Of a DNA stretch of 64,000 nucleotides, positions 8,457-17,022 are shown piece after piece. A program made the position numbers and the translations under genes. The notes under the pieces are model-generated. The model worked only from the letters and a program-made list of their open reading frames with translations, did no database searches and was not told the origin of the DNA. Where the stretch lies: NCBI GenBank assembly GCA_027483895.1, contig JAIXTP010000027.1, positions 96,638 to 160,637 on the forward strand, written 5' to 3'. Source of the DNA: Hyphomicrobiales bacterium. GTDB taxonomy: Bacteria; Pseudomonadota; Alphaproteobacteria; Rhizobiales; Beijerinckiaceae. Every line of letters begins with the position of its first letter. Positions within the stretch are counted from its first letter, which is position 1.

Positions 8457-8838
8457 CGTCAATCTTCCGTGAGCTCGTTCGATGCGGCCTGTCGAAGATC
8501 GGCCGGGGGCTTCGTCGGCAGCCCTGATCGATTCAAAACGCAATCCGGCAAGAGAAGTTACAACCGAGAATACGCAGTACCGAGCAAGTGCTACTTTTCA
8601 TTAGGGAGTGACGGACGACTCGGCTCAAGTCAAGCGTCGACCGTCGCCGTGGATGGGGGTCGGGCGGCTGTATCCGGGTATGTCGGCCGAAACGCCGCGA
8701 GGTGCCCGCCACGGGTGCTGCACGTTGGGAAATCCTTTTGAAGATGGGGTTCGGCAGGAACGCCTTGCGTCTCAATGACCCGACGTGTATCAGACCCGCT
8801 GAAACCCAGAAACCGACTATCCAGAGCACGGAGCGCGC
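8457..8838. other. Intergenic region between NYN gene and rpoZ
   Basis: A 382-base divergent intergenic stretch. It must hold the promoters of the leftward NYN-glycosylase pair and of rightward rpoZ. I compared it by eye with tmRNA, 6S, SRP and RNase P core motifs and found none. No ORF here has a convincing start or family match. The last part (8830-8838) carries the GGAG ribosome-binding site of rpoZ. Confidence 0.5.
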
Positions 8839-9234
8839 ATGGCTCGCGTTACGGTTGAAGATTGCATCGACAAGGTCGACAACAGGTTCGAGCTCGTTCT
8901 GCTCGCGAGCCATCGCGCGCGCATGATCTCGTCCGGGTCGCAGCTGACCATCGATCGCGATCGCGACAAGAACCCCGTCGTCGCGCTGCGCGAGATCGCC
9001 GAGACGACCATCTCGCCGGAGGACCTCAAGGAGGACCTCATCCACTCGCTGCAGAAGCATGTGGACGTGGACGAGCCCGAGCCCGAATCCGTGCCGATGC
9101 TCGGCGCGGTGGCGGGTGCCTCGGCCGACGACTCCAACATCGAATATGACCGCATGACGGAGGAAGACCTCCTGCGCGGCCTCGAAGGCCTCGTGCCGCC
9201 GGCCGACAGCGGCTCGGACGACGAAGGCGAGTGA
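8839..9234 (+). CDS. rpoZ: DNA-directed RNA polymerase omega subunit
   Basis: A 131-residue protein starting [20 protein letters not shown] with the omega core [12 protein letters not shown] and [11 protein letters not shown]. The acidic tail ([12 protein letters not shown] onward) is typical for alphaproteobacterial omega. Omega wraps the beta-prime C-terminus to help RNA polymerase assemble, and forms part of ppGpp site 1. It sits directly upstream of the (p)ppGpp synthetase gene, the usual order in the group. A GGAG site lies five bases before the ATG, and an intrinsic terminator follows the stop. Confidence 0.95.
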   Translation: MARVTVEDCIDKVDNRFELVLLASHRARMISSGSQLTIDRDRDKNPVVALREIAETTISPEDLKEDLIHSLQKHVDVDEPEPESVPMLGAVAGASADDSNIEYDRMTEEDLLRGLEGLVPPADSGSDDEGE

Positions 9235-9264
9235 AACGGGCCTTTCGGCCCTGACGTTTCGAAA

Positions 9265-9288
9265 AGCCCGGCTTCGGCCGGGCTTTTT
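9265..9288 (+). terminator. Intrinsic terminator after rpoZ
   Basis: Perfect 8-bp stem AGCCCGGC/GCCGGGCT (9265-9272 with 9277-9284), a TTCG tetraloop and a run of five T. It separates rpoZ transcription from the rsh gene that follows. Confidence 0.9.
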
Positions 9289-9383
9289 CGTATCGTCGGG
9301 CCGGAAATCTTGCAGGATCGACCTGCGATCCCGATACTCGGGCCGAGAACGCCCGCAAGAACGACAAGAAAGGTCGCCGCCCG

Positions 9384-11594
9384 ATGATGCGGCAATACGA
9401 ACTGGTCGAGCGTGTCAGGCGCTACAATCCGAACACGGACGAAGCGCTGCTCAACCGCGCCTATGTCTATGCGATGCGCGCGCACGGCACGCAGACCCGG
9501 GCTTCGGGCGACCCCTATATGTCGCACCCGCTCGAGGTCGCGGCGATCCTGACCGATCTCAAGCTCGACGACGCGACCATCGTCTCCGCGGTGCTCCACG
9601 ACACGATCGAGGATACGGAGGCGACGCGGGAAGAGATCGATCATCTCTTCGGTTCCGAGATCGGCGCGTTGGTCGAGGGCCTCACCAAGATCAAGAAGCT
9701 CGATCTCGTCTCCAAGAAGGCCGCGCAGGCCGAGAATCTGCGCAAGCTGCTCCTCGCCATCGCCGACGACGTGCGCGTTCTTCTGGTGAAGCTGGCGGAC
9801 CGGCTGCACAACATGCGCACCCTGCATTTCGTGCCGCCCGAAAAGCGCGCCCGGATCGCCGAGGAGACGCTCGACATCTATGCGCCGCTCGCCGGGCGCA
9901 TGGGCATGCAGGAGCTGCGCGAGGAGCTCGAAAATCTCGCCTTCCGGCACTTCATGCCCGAAGCCTACGAGACCATCGAGATCCGGCTCACCGAACTCAG
10001 CCGAGAGAGCGGTCCGGTGATCGAGGAGATCGAGCGCGAACTCGCGGCCAAGCTCAGGACCTTCGGCATCGAGGCCGAGGTCGCGGGGCGCCTGAAGCGC
10101 GCCTATTCGGTCTGGAAGAAGATGGAGCGCAAATCCGTCTCCTTCGAGCAGCTTTCCGACATCTTCGGCTTCCGCGTGATCGTGGATCGGCTGGAAGACT
10201 GCTACCGCGTGCTCGGCATCGTCCACACGACCTGGCCCAGCGTGCCGGGGCGCTTCAAGGACTACATCTCCACGCCGAAGCAGAACGACTACCGTTCGAT
10301 CCACACGACCATCGTGGGGCCCGGCCGGCGGCGCGTGGAGCTGCAGATCCGGACGCGGCAGATGGACGAGGTGGCCGAACTCGGCATCGCCGCGCACGCG
10401 CTCTACAAGGACAACCGCGCTTCGGACCGCGATGCGCTGGCCCGCGAAAGCCGGGCCTACAGCTGGCTGCGCAAGACCATCGAGACGCTGGCCGAAGGCG
10501 ACAATCCCGAGGAATTCCTCGAGCATACCAAGCTCGAACTGTTCCACGATCAGGTCTTCTGCTTCACGCCCAAGGGCCGGTTGATCGCGCTGCCGCGCGG
10601 CGCGACGCCGATCGACTTCGCCTATGCGGTGCATACCGACGTCGGCAACACGGCCGTGGGCTGCAAGGTGAACGGCCGCATCGTTCCGCTGCTCTCCGAA
10701 CTCCACAACGGCGACGAGGTGGAGATCGTGCGTGCGCTGGGGCAGGTGCCGCCCGCGGCGTGGGAGACGATCGCGGTGACCGGCAAGGCCCGTTCGGCGA
10801 TCCGTCGGGCGACGCGCGCGGCGGTCCGCAAGCAATATGCGGGGCTCGGTCGGCGCATCGTGGAGCGCGCCTTCGAGCGTGCGGGCAAGGCCTATTCGGA
10901 CGAGAAGCTCAAAGCCTCGCTGCCGCGGCTCGCGCGGACCTCGCTCGACGACGTGCTGGCCGCGGTCGGCCGCGGGGAGATCTTCTCCGGCGACGTGGTG
11001 CGTGCCGTCTATCCCGACTTCAAGGTCGAGCGCGTCGCGGGCGCGCCTGCCGGCAAGGGCGAGATCGGCTGGTTCGGCATCAAGCAGGCCGAGGGCCTCG
11101 TCTTCAAGGTGCCGGGGCAGGAGAGCGCGATCGAAACCGGCCGTTCGATCCCGATCCGCGGAATCGACGGCGAATTGCCGGTGAAGTTCGCGCCGAACGG
11201 CGGTGCCGTGCCGGGCGACCGCATCGTCGGCATCCTCACGAAAGGCGAGGGGATCACGATCTATCCGATCCAGTCGCCCGCGCTCACGGCCTTCGACGAC
11301 CAGCCCGAGCGCTGGCTGGACGTGCGGTGGGACATCGAGGACACGCACCGCCATCGCTTTCCGGCGCAGATCACGGTCACCGCCATCAACGAGCCCGGAA
11401 CGCTCGCCCAGATCGCCGCGATCATCGGCGAGAACGACGGCAATATCGACACGATCGCCGTTTCGGGACGTGCGGCGGATTTCCGCGAGGTCGTGATCGA
11501 TCTCGAGGTCTGGGATCTCAAGCATCTCAACGCGATCATCGCGCAGCTCAAGGCGCGCCCCGTCGTCAGCCGCGTGGAACGCGTGAACGGCTGA
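9384..11594 (+). CDS. rsh: Bifunctional (p)ppGpp synthetase/hydrolase (RelA/SpoT homologue)
   Basis: A 736-residue RSH enzyme. Domains in order: HD hydrolase (about 25-180, with H48 in SHPLE and H72-D73 in VLHDTIEDTE); synthetase (about 235-350, with RFKDYISTPK near residue 290, the RxKD signature of bifunctional enzymes); TGS (about 388-450); ACT (about 660-736, INEPGTLAQIAAIIG). Both catalytic sites look intact, so it should both make and degrade (p)ppGpp in response to starvation. It is the single long RSH expected in alphaproteobacteria. Tandem ATGs at 9384 and 9387 are equally possible starts, with an AAAGG site upstream. Confidence 0.95.
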   Translation: MMRQYELVERVRRYNPNTDEALLNRAYVYAMRAHGTQTRASGDPYMSHPLEVAAILTDLKLDDATIVSAVLHDTIEDTEATREEIDHLFGSEIGALVEGLTKIKKLDLVSKKAAQAENLRKLLLAIADDVRVLLVKLADRLHNMRTLHFVPPEKRARIAEETLDIYAPLAGRMGMQELREELENLAFRHFMPEAYETIEIRLTELSRESGPVIEEIERELAAKLRTFGIEAEVAGRLKRAYSVWKKMERKSVSFEQLSDIFGFRVIVDRLEDCYRVLGIVHTTWPSVPGRFKDYISTPKQNDYRSIHTTIVGPGRRRVELQIRTRQMDEVAELGIAAHALYKDNRASDRDALARESRAYSWLRKTIETLAEGDNPEEFLEHTKLELFHDQVFCFTPKGRLIALPRGATPIDFAYAVHTDVGNTAVGCKVNGRIVPLLSELHNGDEVEIVRALGQVPPAAWETIAVTGKARSAIRRATRAAVRKQYAGLGRRIVERAFERAGKAYSDEKLKASLPRLARTSLDDVLAAVGRGEIFSGDVVRAVYPDFKVERVAGAPAGKGEIGWFGIKQAEGLVFKVPGQESAIETGRSIPIRGIDGELPVKFAPNGGAVPGDRIVGILTKGEGITIYPIQSPALTAFDDQPERWLDVRWDIEDTHRHRFPAQITVTAINEPGTLAQIAAIIGENDGNIDTIAVSGRAADFREVVIDLEVWDLKHLNAIIAQLKARPVVSRVERVNG

Positions 11595-11680
11595 GGACGA
11601 GCGCGCGGAAGGGTTGACCCCGCCTCGTCCGCGGCGCATGTCGGAGCGGACGGCGGCTGCTCCGCCCAACGGGTTCCACC

Positions 11681-12268
11681 ATGATGACTTCCGACGACGT
11701 TCTCGCTGAATTCCGCGCCGCGGGCGCCCTGCTCGAAGGGCATTTCATCCTGTCCTCCGGCCTTCGCAGCTCCGTGTTCCTGCAGAAGATGTTCGTCTTC
11801 CAGGATCCGAAGCGGACCGAGACGCTGTGCCGCGGGCTCGCCGAGAAGGTGAAGGCGGCGCTCGGCAAGATCGACGTCGTGGTCTCGCCGGCCGTCGGCG
11901 GCATCGTCCCCGGATACGAGACGGCGCGTCAGCTCGGCTGCCGGGCGATCTTCGTCGAACGCGAGGAAGGCCGCTTCCAGCTGCGTCGCGGCTTCTCGAT
12001 CGAGCCGGGCGAGCGTGTGCTGGTGGTCGAGGACATCGTCACCACGGGCCTGTCCTCGCGCGAATGCATCGAGGCGATCCGCGGCTTTCCCGGCACCATC
12101 GTGGGCGCGGCCTGCCTCATCGACCGCTCGGGCGGCAAGGCGGATCTCGGCGTGCCGCTGGTCGCGCTCGCCTCGCTCGACATCCCGAACTACAGCCCTG
12201 ACGCGCTGCCGCCCGAACTCGCGGCCATCCCGCCGGTGAAGCCGGGCAGCCGCAATCTGAAGGCCTGA
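11681..12268 (+). CDS. pyrE: Orotate phosphoribosyltransferase
   Basis: A 195-residue enzyme of pyrimidine synthesis that joins orotate to PRPP to give OMP. It has the N-terminal [11 protein letters not shown] substrate segment, [13 protein letters not shown], and the PRPP-binding motif [14 protein letters not shown]. The length is normal for the group. A second Met follows the first, so the exact start may be 11681 or 11684. It is followed after 5 nt by pdxJ and is likely read in the same transcript. Confidence 0.94.
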   Translation: MMTSDDVLAEFRAAGALLEGHFILSSGLRSSVFLQKMFVFQDPKRTETLCRGLAEKVKAALGKIDVVVSPAVGGIVPGYETARQLGCRAIFVEREEGRFQLRRGFSIEPGERVLVVEDIVTTGLSSRECIEAIRGFPGTIVGAACLIDRSGGKADLGVPLVALASLDIPNYSPDALPPELAAIPPVKPGSRNLKA

Positions 12269-12273
12269 CGCCG

Positions 12274-13026
12274 ATGCTCTCGCGCCCCCGCCTCGGCATT
12301 AATATCGACCACGTGGCGACCGTGAGGAACGCGCGCGGCGGGGTCGCGCCCGACCCGGTGCGCGCGGCGCTTCTCGCGATCGAGGCCGGGGCCGACGGCA
12401 TCACGGCGCATCTGCGCGAGGATCGTCGCCATATCCGCGACGACGACATGGCGCGGCTGAAGCGCGAGATCTCGAAGCCGCTCAATTTCGAGATGGCGGC
12501 CACCGACGAGATGGTCCGCATCGCGCTCGCCACCATGCCGCACGCCGCCTGCCTCGTGCCGGAAAAGCGCGAGGAGCGGACGACCGAAGGCGGTCTCGAC
12601 GTCGTCGGCGGACATGCGCATGTCGCCCCCGCCGTGACGCGGCTGCGCGAGGCGGGCATCCGGGTCTCGCTTTTCATCGAGCCCGACGAGGTCGCGCTGC
12701 GGGCCTCCGCCGCGCTCGGCGCGCCGGTCGTCGAACTGCATACGGGATCCTATTGCGACGCCGTCGCCCATGGCGAGACGGCCAAGGCAGACCGCGAGCT
12801 GGAACGGATCCGCACCGCCGCGCGGATCGGAACGGGCCTCGGGCTCGAAGTGCATGCAGGGCACGGCATCGATTTTTCGACCGGCGAGACGCTGGCGCGC
12901 ATCCCCGAGATCGTCGAGTTCAATATCGGCCACTTCCTGATCGGCGAAGCGATATTCGTCGGCCTTTCGGAAAGCGTCAGGCTGATGCGGGCCGCGCTCG
13001 ACGCCGGACGGGCGCACGCCGCATGA
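12274..13026 (+). CDS. pdxJ: Pyridoxine 5'-phosphate synthase
   Basis: A 250-residue TIM-barrel enzyme of the DXP-dependent vitamin B6 pathway; it condenses 1-deoxyxylulose 5-phosphate with 3-amino-2-oxopropyl phosphate. Family motifs include [17 protein letters not shown] at the N-terminus, [32 protein letters not shown] and HAGHGIDF near the C-terminus. Its stop overlaps the acpS start (ATGA), so the two are coupled as in many proteobacteria. Confidence 0.95.
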   Translation: MLSRPRLGINIDHVATVRNARGGVAPDPVRAALLAIEAGADGITAHLREDRRHIRDDDMARLKREISKPLNFEMAATDEMVRIALATMPHAACLVPEKREERTTEGGLDVVGGHAHVAPAVTRLREAGIRVSLFIEPDEVALRASAALGAPVVELHTGSYCDAVAHGETAKADRELERIRTAARIGTGLGLEVHAGHGIDFSTGETLARIPEIVEFNIGHFLIGEAIFVGLSESVRLMRAALDAGRAHAA

Positions 13027-13424
13027 TCATCGGAACCGGTTCCGACCTCTGCGACGTGCGGCGGATCGAAAAGGCGATCGAACGTTTCGGCGAGCGCTTC
13101 CTGAACCGGGTCTTCACGCCCGTCGAACGGGCCAAGGCCGACCGCCGCGCCCAGCGCGCCGCGACCTATGCGAAGCGCTTCGCAGCGAAGGAGGCCTGCG
13201 CCAAGGCCCTCGGCACCGGCTTCAATCGGGGCGTCTTCATGCGCGACATGGGCGTCGTCAATCTTCCTTCCGGGGCGCCCACGCTGCGGCTCACGGGCGG
13301 TGCCAAGGAACGGCTCGACGCGATCACCCCGCCCGGCCACGAGGCCGTGATCCATCTGACGCTGACCGACGAACTGCCCACCGCAATGGCGATCGTGACC
13401 ATCGAGGCGCGACCGAAGGGCTGA
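13023..13424 (+). CDS. acpS: Holo-[acyl-carrier-protein] synthase
   Basis: A 133-residue phosphopantetheinyl transferase that moves the 4'-phosphopantetheine of CoA onto apo-[19 protein letters not shown] carries the metal-binding Asp near residue 8, and [16 protein letters not shown] carries the conserved Glu/Lys of the active site. The start is the ATG overlapping the pdxJ stop; upstream extension of the frame is antisense-like and not used. Length is normal for AcpS. Confidence 0.94.
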   Translation: MIIGTGSDLCDVRRIEKAIERFGERFLNRVFTPVERAKADRRAQRAATYAKRFAAKEACAKALGTGFNRGVFMRDMGVVNLPSGAPTLRLTGGAKERLDAITPPGHEAVIHLTLTDELPTAMAIVTIEARPKG

Positions 13425-13505
13425 GCCCGCATCCGCGTTGCCCGGACGGGCTTCGAACCTTATACCGACGACGCCGGGCGACCCGGCCGCACGAAGGACG
13501 CATTC

Positions 13506-14264
13506 ATGACCGACATCCGGCACGACGAGGGCGGTTTTCTCGAAACCGTGAAGGTCGTCGTTCAGGCCCTGCTGATCGCTCTCGTGGTCCGCACCTTCTT
13601 CTTCCAGCCGTTCAACATCCCCTCGGGCTCGCTGATTCCGACCCTTCTGGTGGGGGATTACCTGTTCGTCTCGAAATATTCCTACGGCTATTCGCGCCAT
13701 TCCTTCCCGTTCAGCGCCGTGCCGTTCAAGGGCCGGGTCTTCGCGTCCGAGCCGCAGCGCGGCGACATCGCCGTGTTCAAGCTGCCCCGCGACGGCTCGA
13801 CGGACTACATCAAGCGCGTGATCGGCCTGCCGGGCGACCGCATCCAGATGCGCAACGGCATCCTCTACATCAACGATGCCCCGGTGCAGCGCCAGCGGCT
13901 GCAGAGCTTCGAAGTTTCGGCCGGGGCGGGTTATCGCGACCGCGGCACCCTCTATCGCGAGACGCTGCCGAACGGCGTCGGCTACACGATCCAGGAATTC
14001 GAGACCTACGGAAACAAGCTGGGGCGGAATACCGAGCTGTTTCAGGTGCCGGCCGGCCATTACTTCATGATGGGCGACAACCGCGACAACTCGCTCGACA
14101 GCCGCGACATGTCCTCTCAGGGCGTCGGCTATGTGCCGTTCGAGAATTTCGTGGGCCGGGCCGAGGTGATCTTCTTCTCGATCGAGGAGGGCACGAGCCC
14201 GCTCGAACTGTGGCGCTGGCCGGCGGACGTCCGCTGGAACCGGCTGTTCACGGCGGTCCGCTGA
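13506..14264 (+). CDS. lepB: Signal peptidase I
   Basis: A 252-residue inner-membrane protease that cleaves Sec and Tat signal peptides. One N-terminal membrane helix (about 16-32) precedes box B, PSGSLIPTLLVGDYL, with the catalytic Ser at S42. Box D YIKRVIGLPGD carries the catalytic Lys at K103, and box E is MMGDNRDNSLDSR. The residue after S42 is Leu where Met is usual, a conservative change. It lies between acpS and rnc, the standard order in the group. Confidence 0.95.
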   Translation: MTDIRHDEGGFLETVKVVVQALLIALVVRTFFFQPFNIPSGSLIPTLLVGDYLFVSKYSYGYSRHSFPFSAVPFKGRVFASEPQRGDIAVFKLPRDGSTDYIKRVIGLPGDRIQMRNGILYINDAPVQRQRLQSFEVSAGAGYRDRGTLYRETLPNGVGYTIQEFETYGNKLGRNTELFQVPAGHYFMMGDNRDNSLDSRDMSSQGVGYVPFENFVGRAEVIFFSIEEGTSPLELWRWPADVRWNRLFTAVR

Positions 14265-14267
14265 GGC

Positions 14268-14963
14268 ATGGCCAAGCGGCATGAACTTTCCGCGCTCGAA
14301 GCGGCGCTCGGCCACGTCTTCGCCGACAAGGACCTGTTGGAACAGGCGCTGACGCATGTCAGCCTGCATTCGGGGCAGGGCAAGCATTATCAGCGCCTCG
14401 AATTTCTCGGCGACCGCGTGCTCGGCCTCGTGGTGGCCGACATGCTGCACGCCGAATTCCCCGACGCCACCGAGGGGGAACTCTCGCGCCGCCTCGCCCA
14501 TCTCGTCCGCCGCGAGACCTGCGCCGAGGTCGCGGCCGAATGGGGCGTCGCGCCCTTCATCCGGTTGGGCTCGGGCGAAAAGCGCAGCGGGCTGAGGAAC
14601 AAGGATCCGATCCTTGCGGATGTGTGCGAGGCGCTGATCGCGGCCGTCCATCTCGACGCGGGATTCGATGTGGCGCGCGAACTCGTCCGCCGGTCGTTCG
14701 GGCCCAAGATGGCGGAGCCGGGCCGCGCGGTGCGCGATCCCAAATCGCTTCTGCAGGAATGGGCCTTGGCGCGCGGCCTGCCGGTGCCGACCTATGAAGA
14801 GACCGCCCGTTCGGGACCGGACCATGCGCCCGTGTTCCGGATCGCGACGATCGTGAAGGGCTTCGACGCCTGCGAGGCCGAAGGGCCCTCGAAGCGCGCG
14901 GCCGAGCGTGCGGCCGCCGCCGCCTTTCTCGCCCGCGAGGGCGTCGACGGAGATCGGGAATGA
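14268..14963 (+). CDS. rnc: Ribonuclease III
   Basis: A 231-residue double-strand-specific RNase used in rRNA processing and RNA turnover. The signature LEFLGDRVLGLVVADML in the N-terminal RNase III domain holds the catalytic Glu/Asp pair, and LADVCEALIAAVHLDAG gives the second acidic cluster. A double-stranded RNA-binding domain fills roughly 155-228 (DPKSLLQEWALARGLP to SKRAAERAAAAAFL). It begins 3 nt after lepB and overlaps era by ATGA. Confidence 0.95.
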   Translation: MAKRHELSALEAALGHVFADKDLLEQALTHVSLHSGQGKHYQRLEFLGDRVLGLVVADMLHAEFPDATEGELSRRLAHLVRRETCAEVAAEWGVAPFIRLGSGEKRSGLRNKDPILADVCEALIAAVHLDAGFDVARELVRRSFGPKMAEPGRAVRDPKSLLQEWALARGLPVPTYEETARSGPDHAPVFRIATIVKGFDACEAEGPSKRAAERAAAAAFLAREGVDGDRE

Positions 14964-15895
14964 CGGACGAGTCCCGCGAGGACGAAACCACCGGCACCGC
15001 GCCGACCCGCTGCGGCTATGTCGCGCTGATCGGCGCGCCGAATGCGGGCAAGTCGACGCTGGTGAACCGGCTCGTCGGCGCCAAGGTGTCGATCGTCTCG
15101 CGCAAGGTGCAGACGACGCGCTTCCAGATGCGCGGCATCGCGATGGAGGGCCCGGCACAGATCGTCTTCGTCGACACGCCCGGCATCTTCGCGCCCAAGC
15201 GGCGGCTCGAACGCGCGATGGTCACGAATGCGTGGGGCGGCGCGTCGGACGCCGACGTCGTGGCGCTGCTGGTCGACGTGAAGCGCTGGCCGGACGAGGA
15301 GACCGACGCCATACTCGGACGCCTCGGCGAGCTGAAGCAGCGCAAGGTGCTGATCCTCAACAAGGTCGACCTGATCGAGCGGTCCAAGCTGCTGGAGATC
15401 GCGGCTAAGCTCAACGAGGGCGGGCTCTTCGGCGAGACCTTCATGGTCTCCGCGCTCACCGGAAGCGGCGTCGACAGCCTGCGGCGCAAGCTCGCGGACA
15501 TGCTGCCCGAGGGGCCGTGGCTCTTCCCCGAGGACGAAGTCTCGGACGCGCCGCTTCGCCTGCTTGCGGCCGAGATCACGCGTGAGAAGCTCTTCGAGCG
15601 CCTGCACGACGAACTGCCCTATCGCTCGACCGTCGAGACGGAGCAGTGGAAGACGCTGAAGGACGGTTCGGCCCGCATCGAGCAGACGATCTATGTCGAG
15701 CGCGAGAACCAGCGCATGATCGTGCTCGGCGAGAAGGGCCGCACGATCAAGTCCATCGGCGAGGCGGCCCGCAAGGAGATCGCGGAGGCGGCGGGCTCGA
15801 AGGTGCATCTCTTCCTCTTCGTGAAGGTGCGCGAGAACTGGTCGGACGACCCCGAGCGCTACCGCGAGATGGGTCTCGAATTCCCCAAGAAGTGA
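14960..15895 (+). CDS. era: GTPase Era
   Basis: A 311-residue GTPase needed for 16S rRNA maturation and 30S assembly. The P-loop GAPNAGKSTLVNRL (G1), VDTPGIF (G3) and LNKVDLI (G4) lie in the N-terminal G domain. The C-terminal KH domain is seen from VERENQRMIVLGEKGRTIKSIG, with the GxxG loop. ATG at 14960 overlaps the rnc stop. A dispersed repeat follows and separates it from recO. Confidence 0.95.
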   Translation: MTDESREDETTGTAPTRCGYVALIGAPNAGKSTLVNRLVGAKVSIVSRKVQTTRFQMRGIAMEGPAQIVFVDTPGIFAPKRRLERAMVTNAWGGASDADVVALLVDVKRWPDEETDAILGRLGELKQRKVLILNKVDLIERSKLLEIAAKLNEGGLFGETFMVSALTGSGVDSLRRKLADMLPEGPWLFPEDEVSDAPLRLLAAEITREKLFERLHDELPYRSTVETEQWKTLKDGSARIEQTIYVERENQRMIVLGEKGRTIKSIGEAARKEIAEAAGSKVHLFLFVKVRENWSDDPERYREMGLEFPKK

Positions 15896-15932
15896 GGCGA
15901 TCGGCTCATGGCCCCGCAGCGCGCGCTTCCTT

Positions 15933-16069
15933 CCCTTCTCCCCTCGTGGGAGAAGGTGGACCGCCGGAGGCGGGCCGGATGAGGTGGCACGGGATCCGGA
16001 TCGCGACCGCCGAGGTTTTTCCCCTCATCCGCCCCTTCGGGGCACCTTCTCCCGCAAGGGGAGAAGGGG
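15933..16069. repeat. Dispersed palindromic repeat element between era and recO
   Basis: About 137 bases bounded by inverted copies of CCTTCTCCC/GGGAGAAGG. The left arm is CCCTTCTCCCCTCGTGGGAGAAGG. The right arm contains CCTCATCCGCCCCTTCGGGG and ends CTCCCGCAAGGGGAGAAGG. Internal segments GGATGAGG and CCTCATCC are also complementary, so it can fold into a branched hairpin. Elements of this look are scattered between genes in many Hyphomicrobiales. No coding content. Confidence 0.8.
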
Positions 16070-16087
16070 TGCGCGGCGAGGATCGTC

Positions 16088-16816
16088 GTGGAGTGGCGTG
16101 ACGAAGGCATCGTGATCGGTGTGCGGCGTCACGGGGAGAACGACGTCGTTCTCGAACTCCTGACGCGCGAGCGCGGCCGCCATCTCGGGCTCGTGCGGGG
16201 AGGGCGGTCACAGAAGCTCCGCCCCGTGATGCAGCCCGGCAACGCGGTCGACGCCGTCTGGCGTGCGCGGCTCGAAGAACATCTCGGTGAATATCGCGTC
16301 GAGGCCACGGCGATGCGGGCGGCGCGGCTCATCGACGATCCGGCCGCGCTCTACGGCCTCGGCCACCTCGCCTGGCTCGTGCGGCTCCTGCCCGAGCGCG
16401 ACCCGCACCCCGCGCTCTACGAGACGCTCGGCATCGTGCTCGACGCGTTGGGAGACGTCCGCCTCGCCGCGCCTTTGGTGGTGCGGTTCGAATTGGCGGT
16501 ACTCTCCGAACTCGGCTTCGGCCTCGATCTCGACGAATGCGCCGCGACGGGAGCGCGGACGAAGCTCGTCTGGGTGTCGCCCAAGAGCGGGCGTGCCGTA
16601 TCGGCCGCCGCCGGCGCGCCCTGGCGGGACCGGCTTCTGCCGCTGCCGGGGTTTTTGAGCGCGGAGAGCCGCGGGCTCATGCCGACGACCGAGGACGTTC
16701 TCGCGGGCTTCCGCCTGACCGGCCATTTCCTCGAACGGCACGTGATCGACCCCCGCGGCATCGCCCCGTCCGAGGCGCGCGGGGCGTTCATCGCGGCGGC
16801 GGCGAGGGAGCGCTGA
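16088..16816 (+). CDS. recO: DNA repair protein RecO
   Basis: A 242-residue protein of the RecFOR pathway that helps load RecA on SSB-coated single-stranded DNA. The OB-fold N-terminus reads [30 protein letters not shown], typical of alphaproteobacterial RecO, and is followed by helical segments. The start codon is GTG at 16088. It is flanked on both sides by different dispersed palindromic repeats, so it may have its own promoter or be expressed by read-through from era. Confidence 0.92.
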   Translation: MEWRDEGIVIGVRRHGENDVVLELLTRERGRHLGLVRGGRSQKLRPVMQPGNAVDAVWRARLEEHLGEYRVEATAMRAARLIDDPAALYGLGHLAWLVRLLPERDPHPALYETLGIVLDALGDVRLAAPLVVRFELAVLSELGFGLDLDECAATGARTKLVWVSPKSGRAVSAAAGAPWRDRLLPLPGFLSAESRGLMPTTEDVLAGFRLTGHFLERHVIDPRGIAPSEARGAFIAAAARER

Positions 16817-16826
16817 CCGTGCCATC

Positions 16827-16927
16827 CGTCATTGCGAGGAGCGCAGCGACGCGGCAATCCATGGCCGGCATCGCGCTCGAACGATGCACGCCCGGCTGGA
16901 TTGCTTCGCTTTCGCTCGCAATGACGG
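16827..16927. repeat. Dispersed palindromic repeat between recO and parC
   Basis: An imperfect inverted repeat of about 100 bases. The left arm starts CCGTCATTGCGAG and runs to GCGGCAATCCA; the right arm runs TGGATTGC to CTCGCAATGACGG. This arm sequence is a well-known dispersed repeat style in alphaproteobacterial genomes and differs from the element upstream of recO. It can form a long hairpin at the 3' end of the recO transcript. Confidence 0.8.
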
Positions 16928-17022
16928 ACGAACCTCCGGAGAGGCGGGACAACCCCTTCGCCGCGCTTGCTTTGACTCCCGGCGTTCGCTAACCGTTCTC
17001 GGTATCGCGAGGGGTTCTCGGC

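Noticed and set aside
8457..8838. 6S, tmRNA, SRP or RNase P RNA before rpoZ
   Set aside because: None of their core motifs could be matched by eye; segments such as GGGTGCTGCACG are too short to support a call.
8817..11669. 950-codon leftward frame opposite rpoZ and rsh
   Set aside because: Antisense to confidently identified rpoZ and rsh; no domain pattern of its own.
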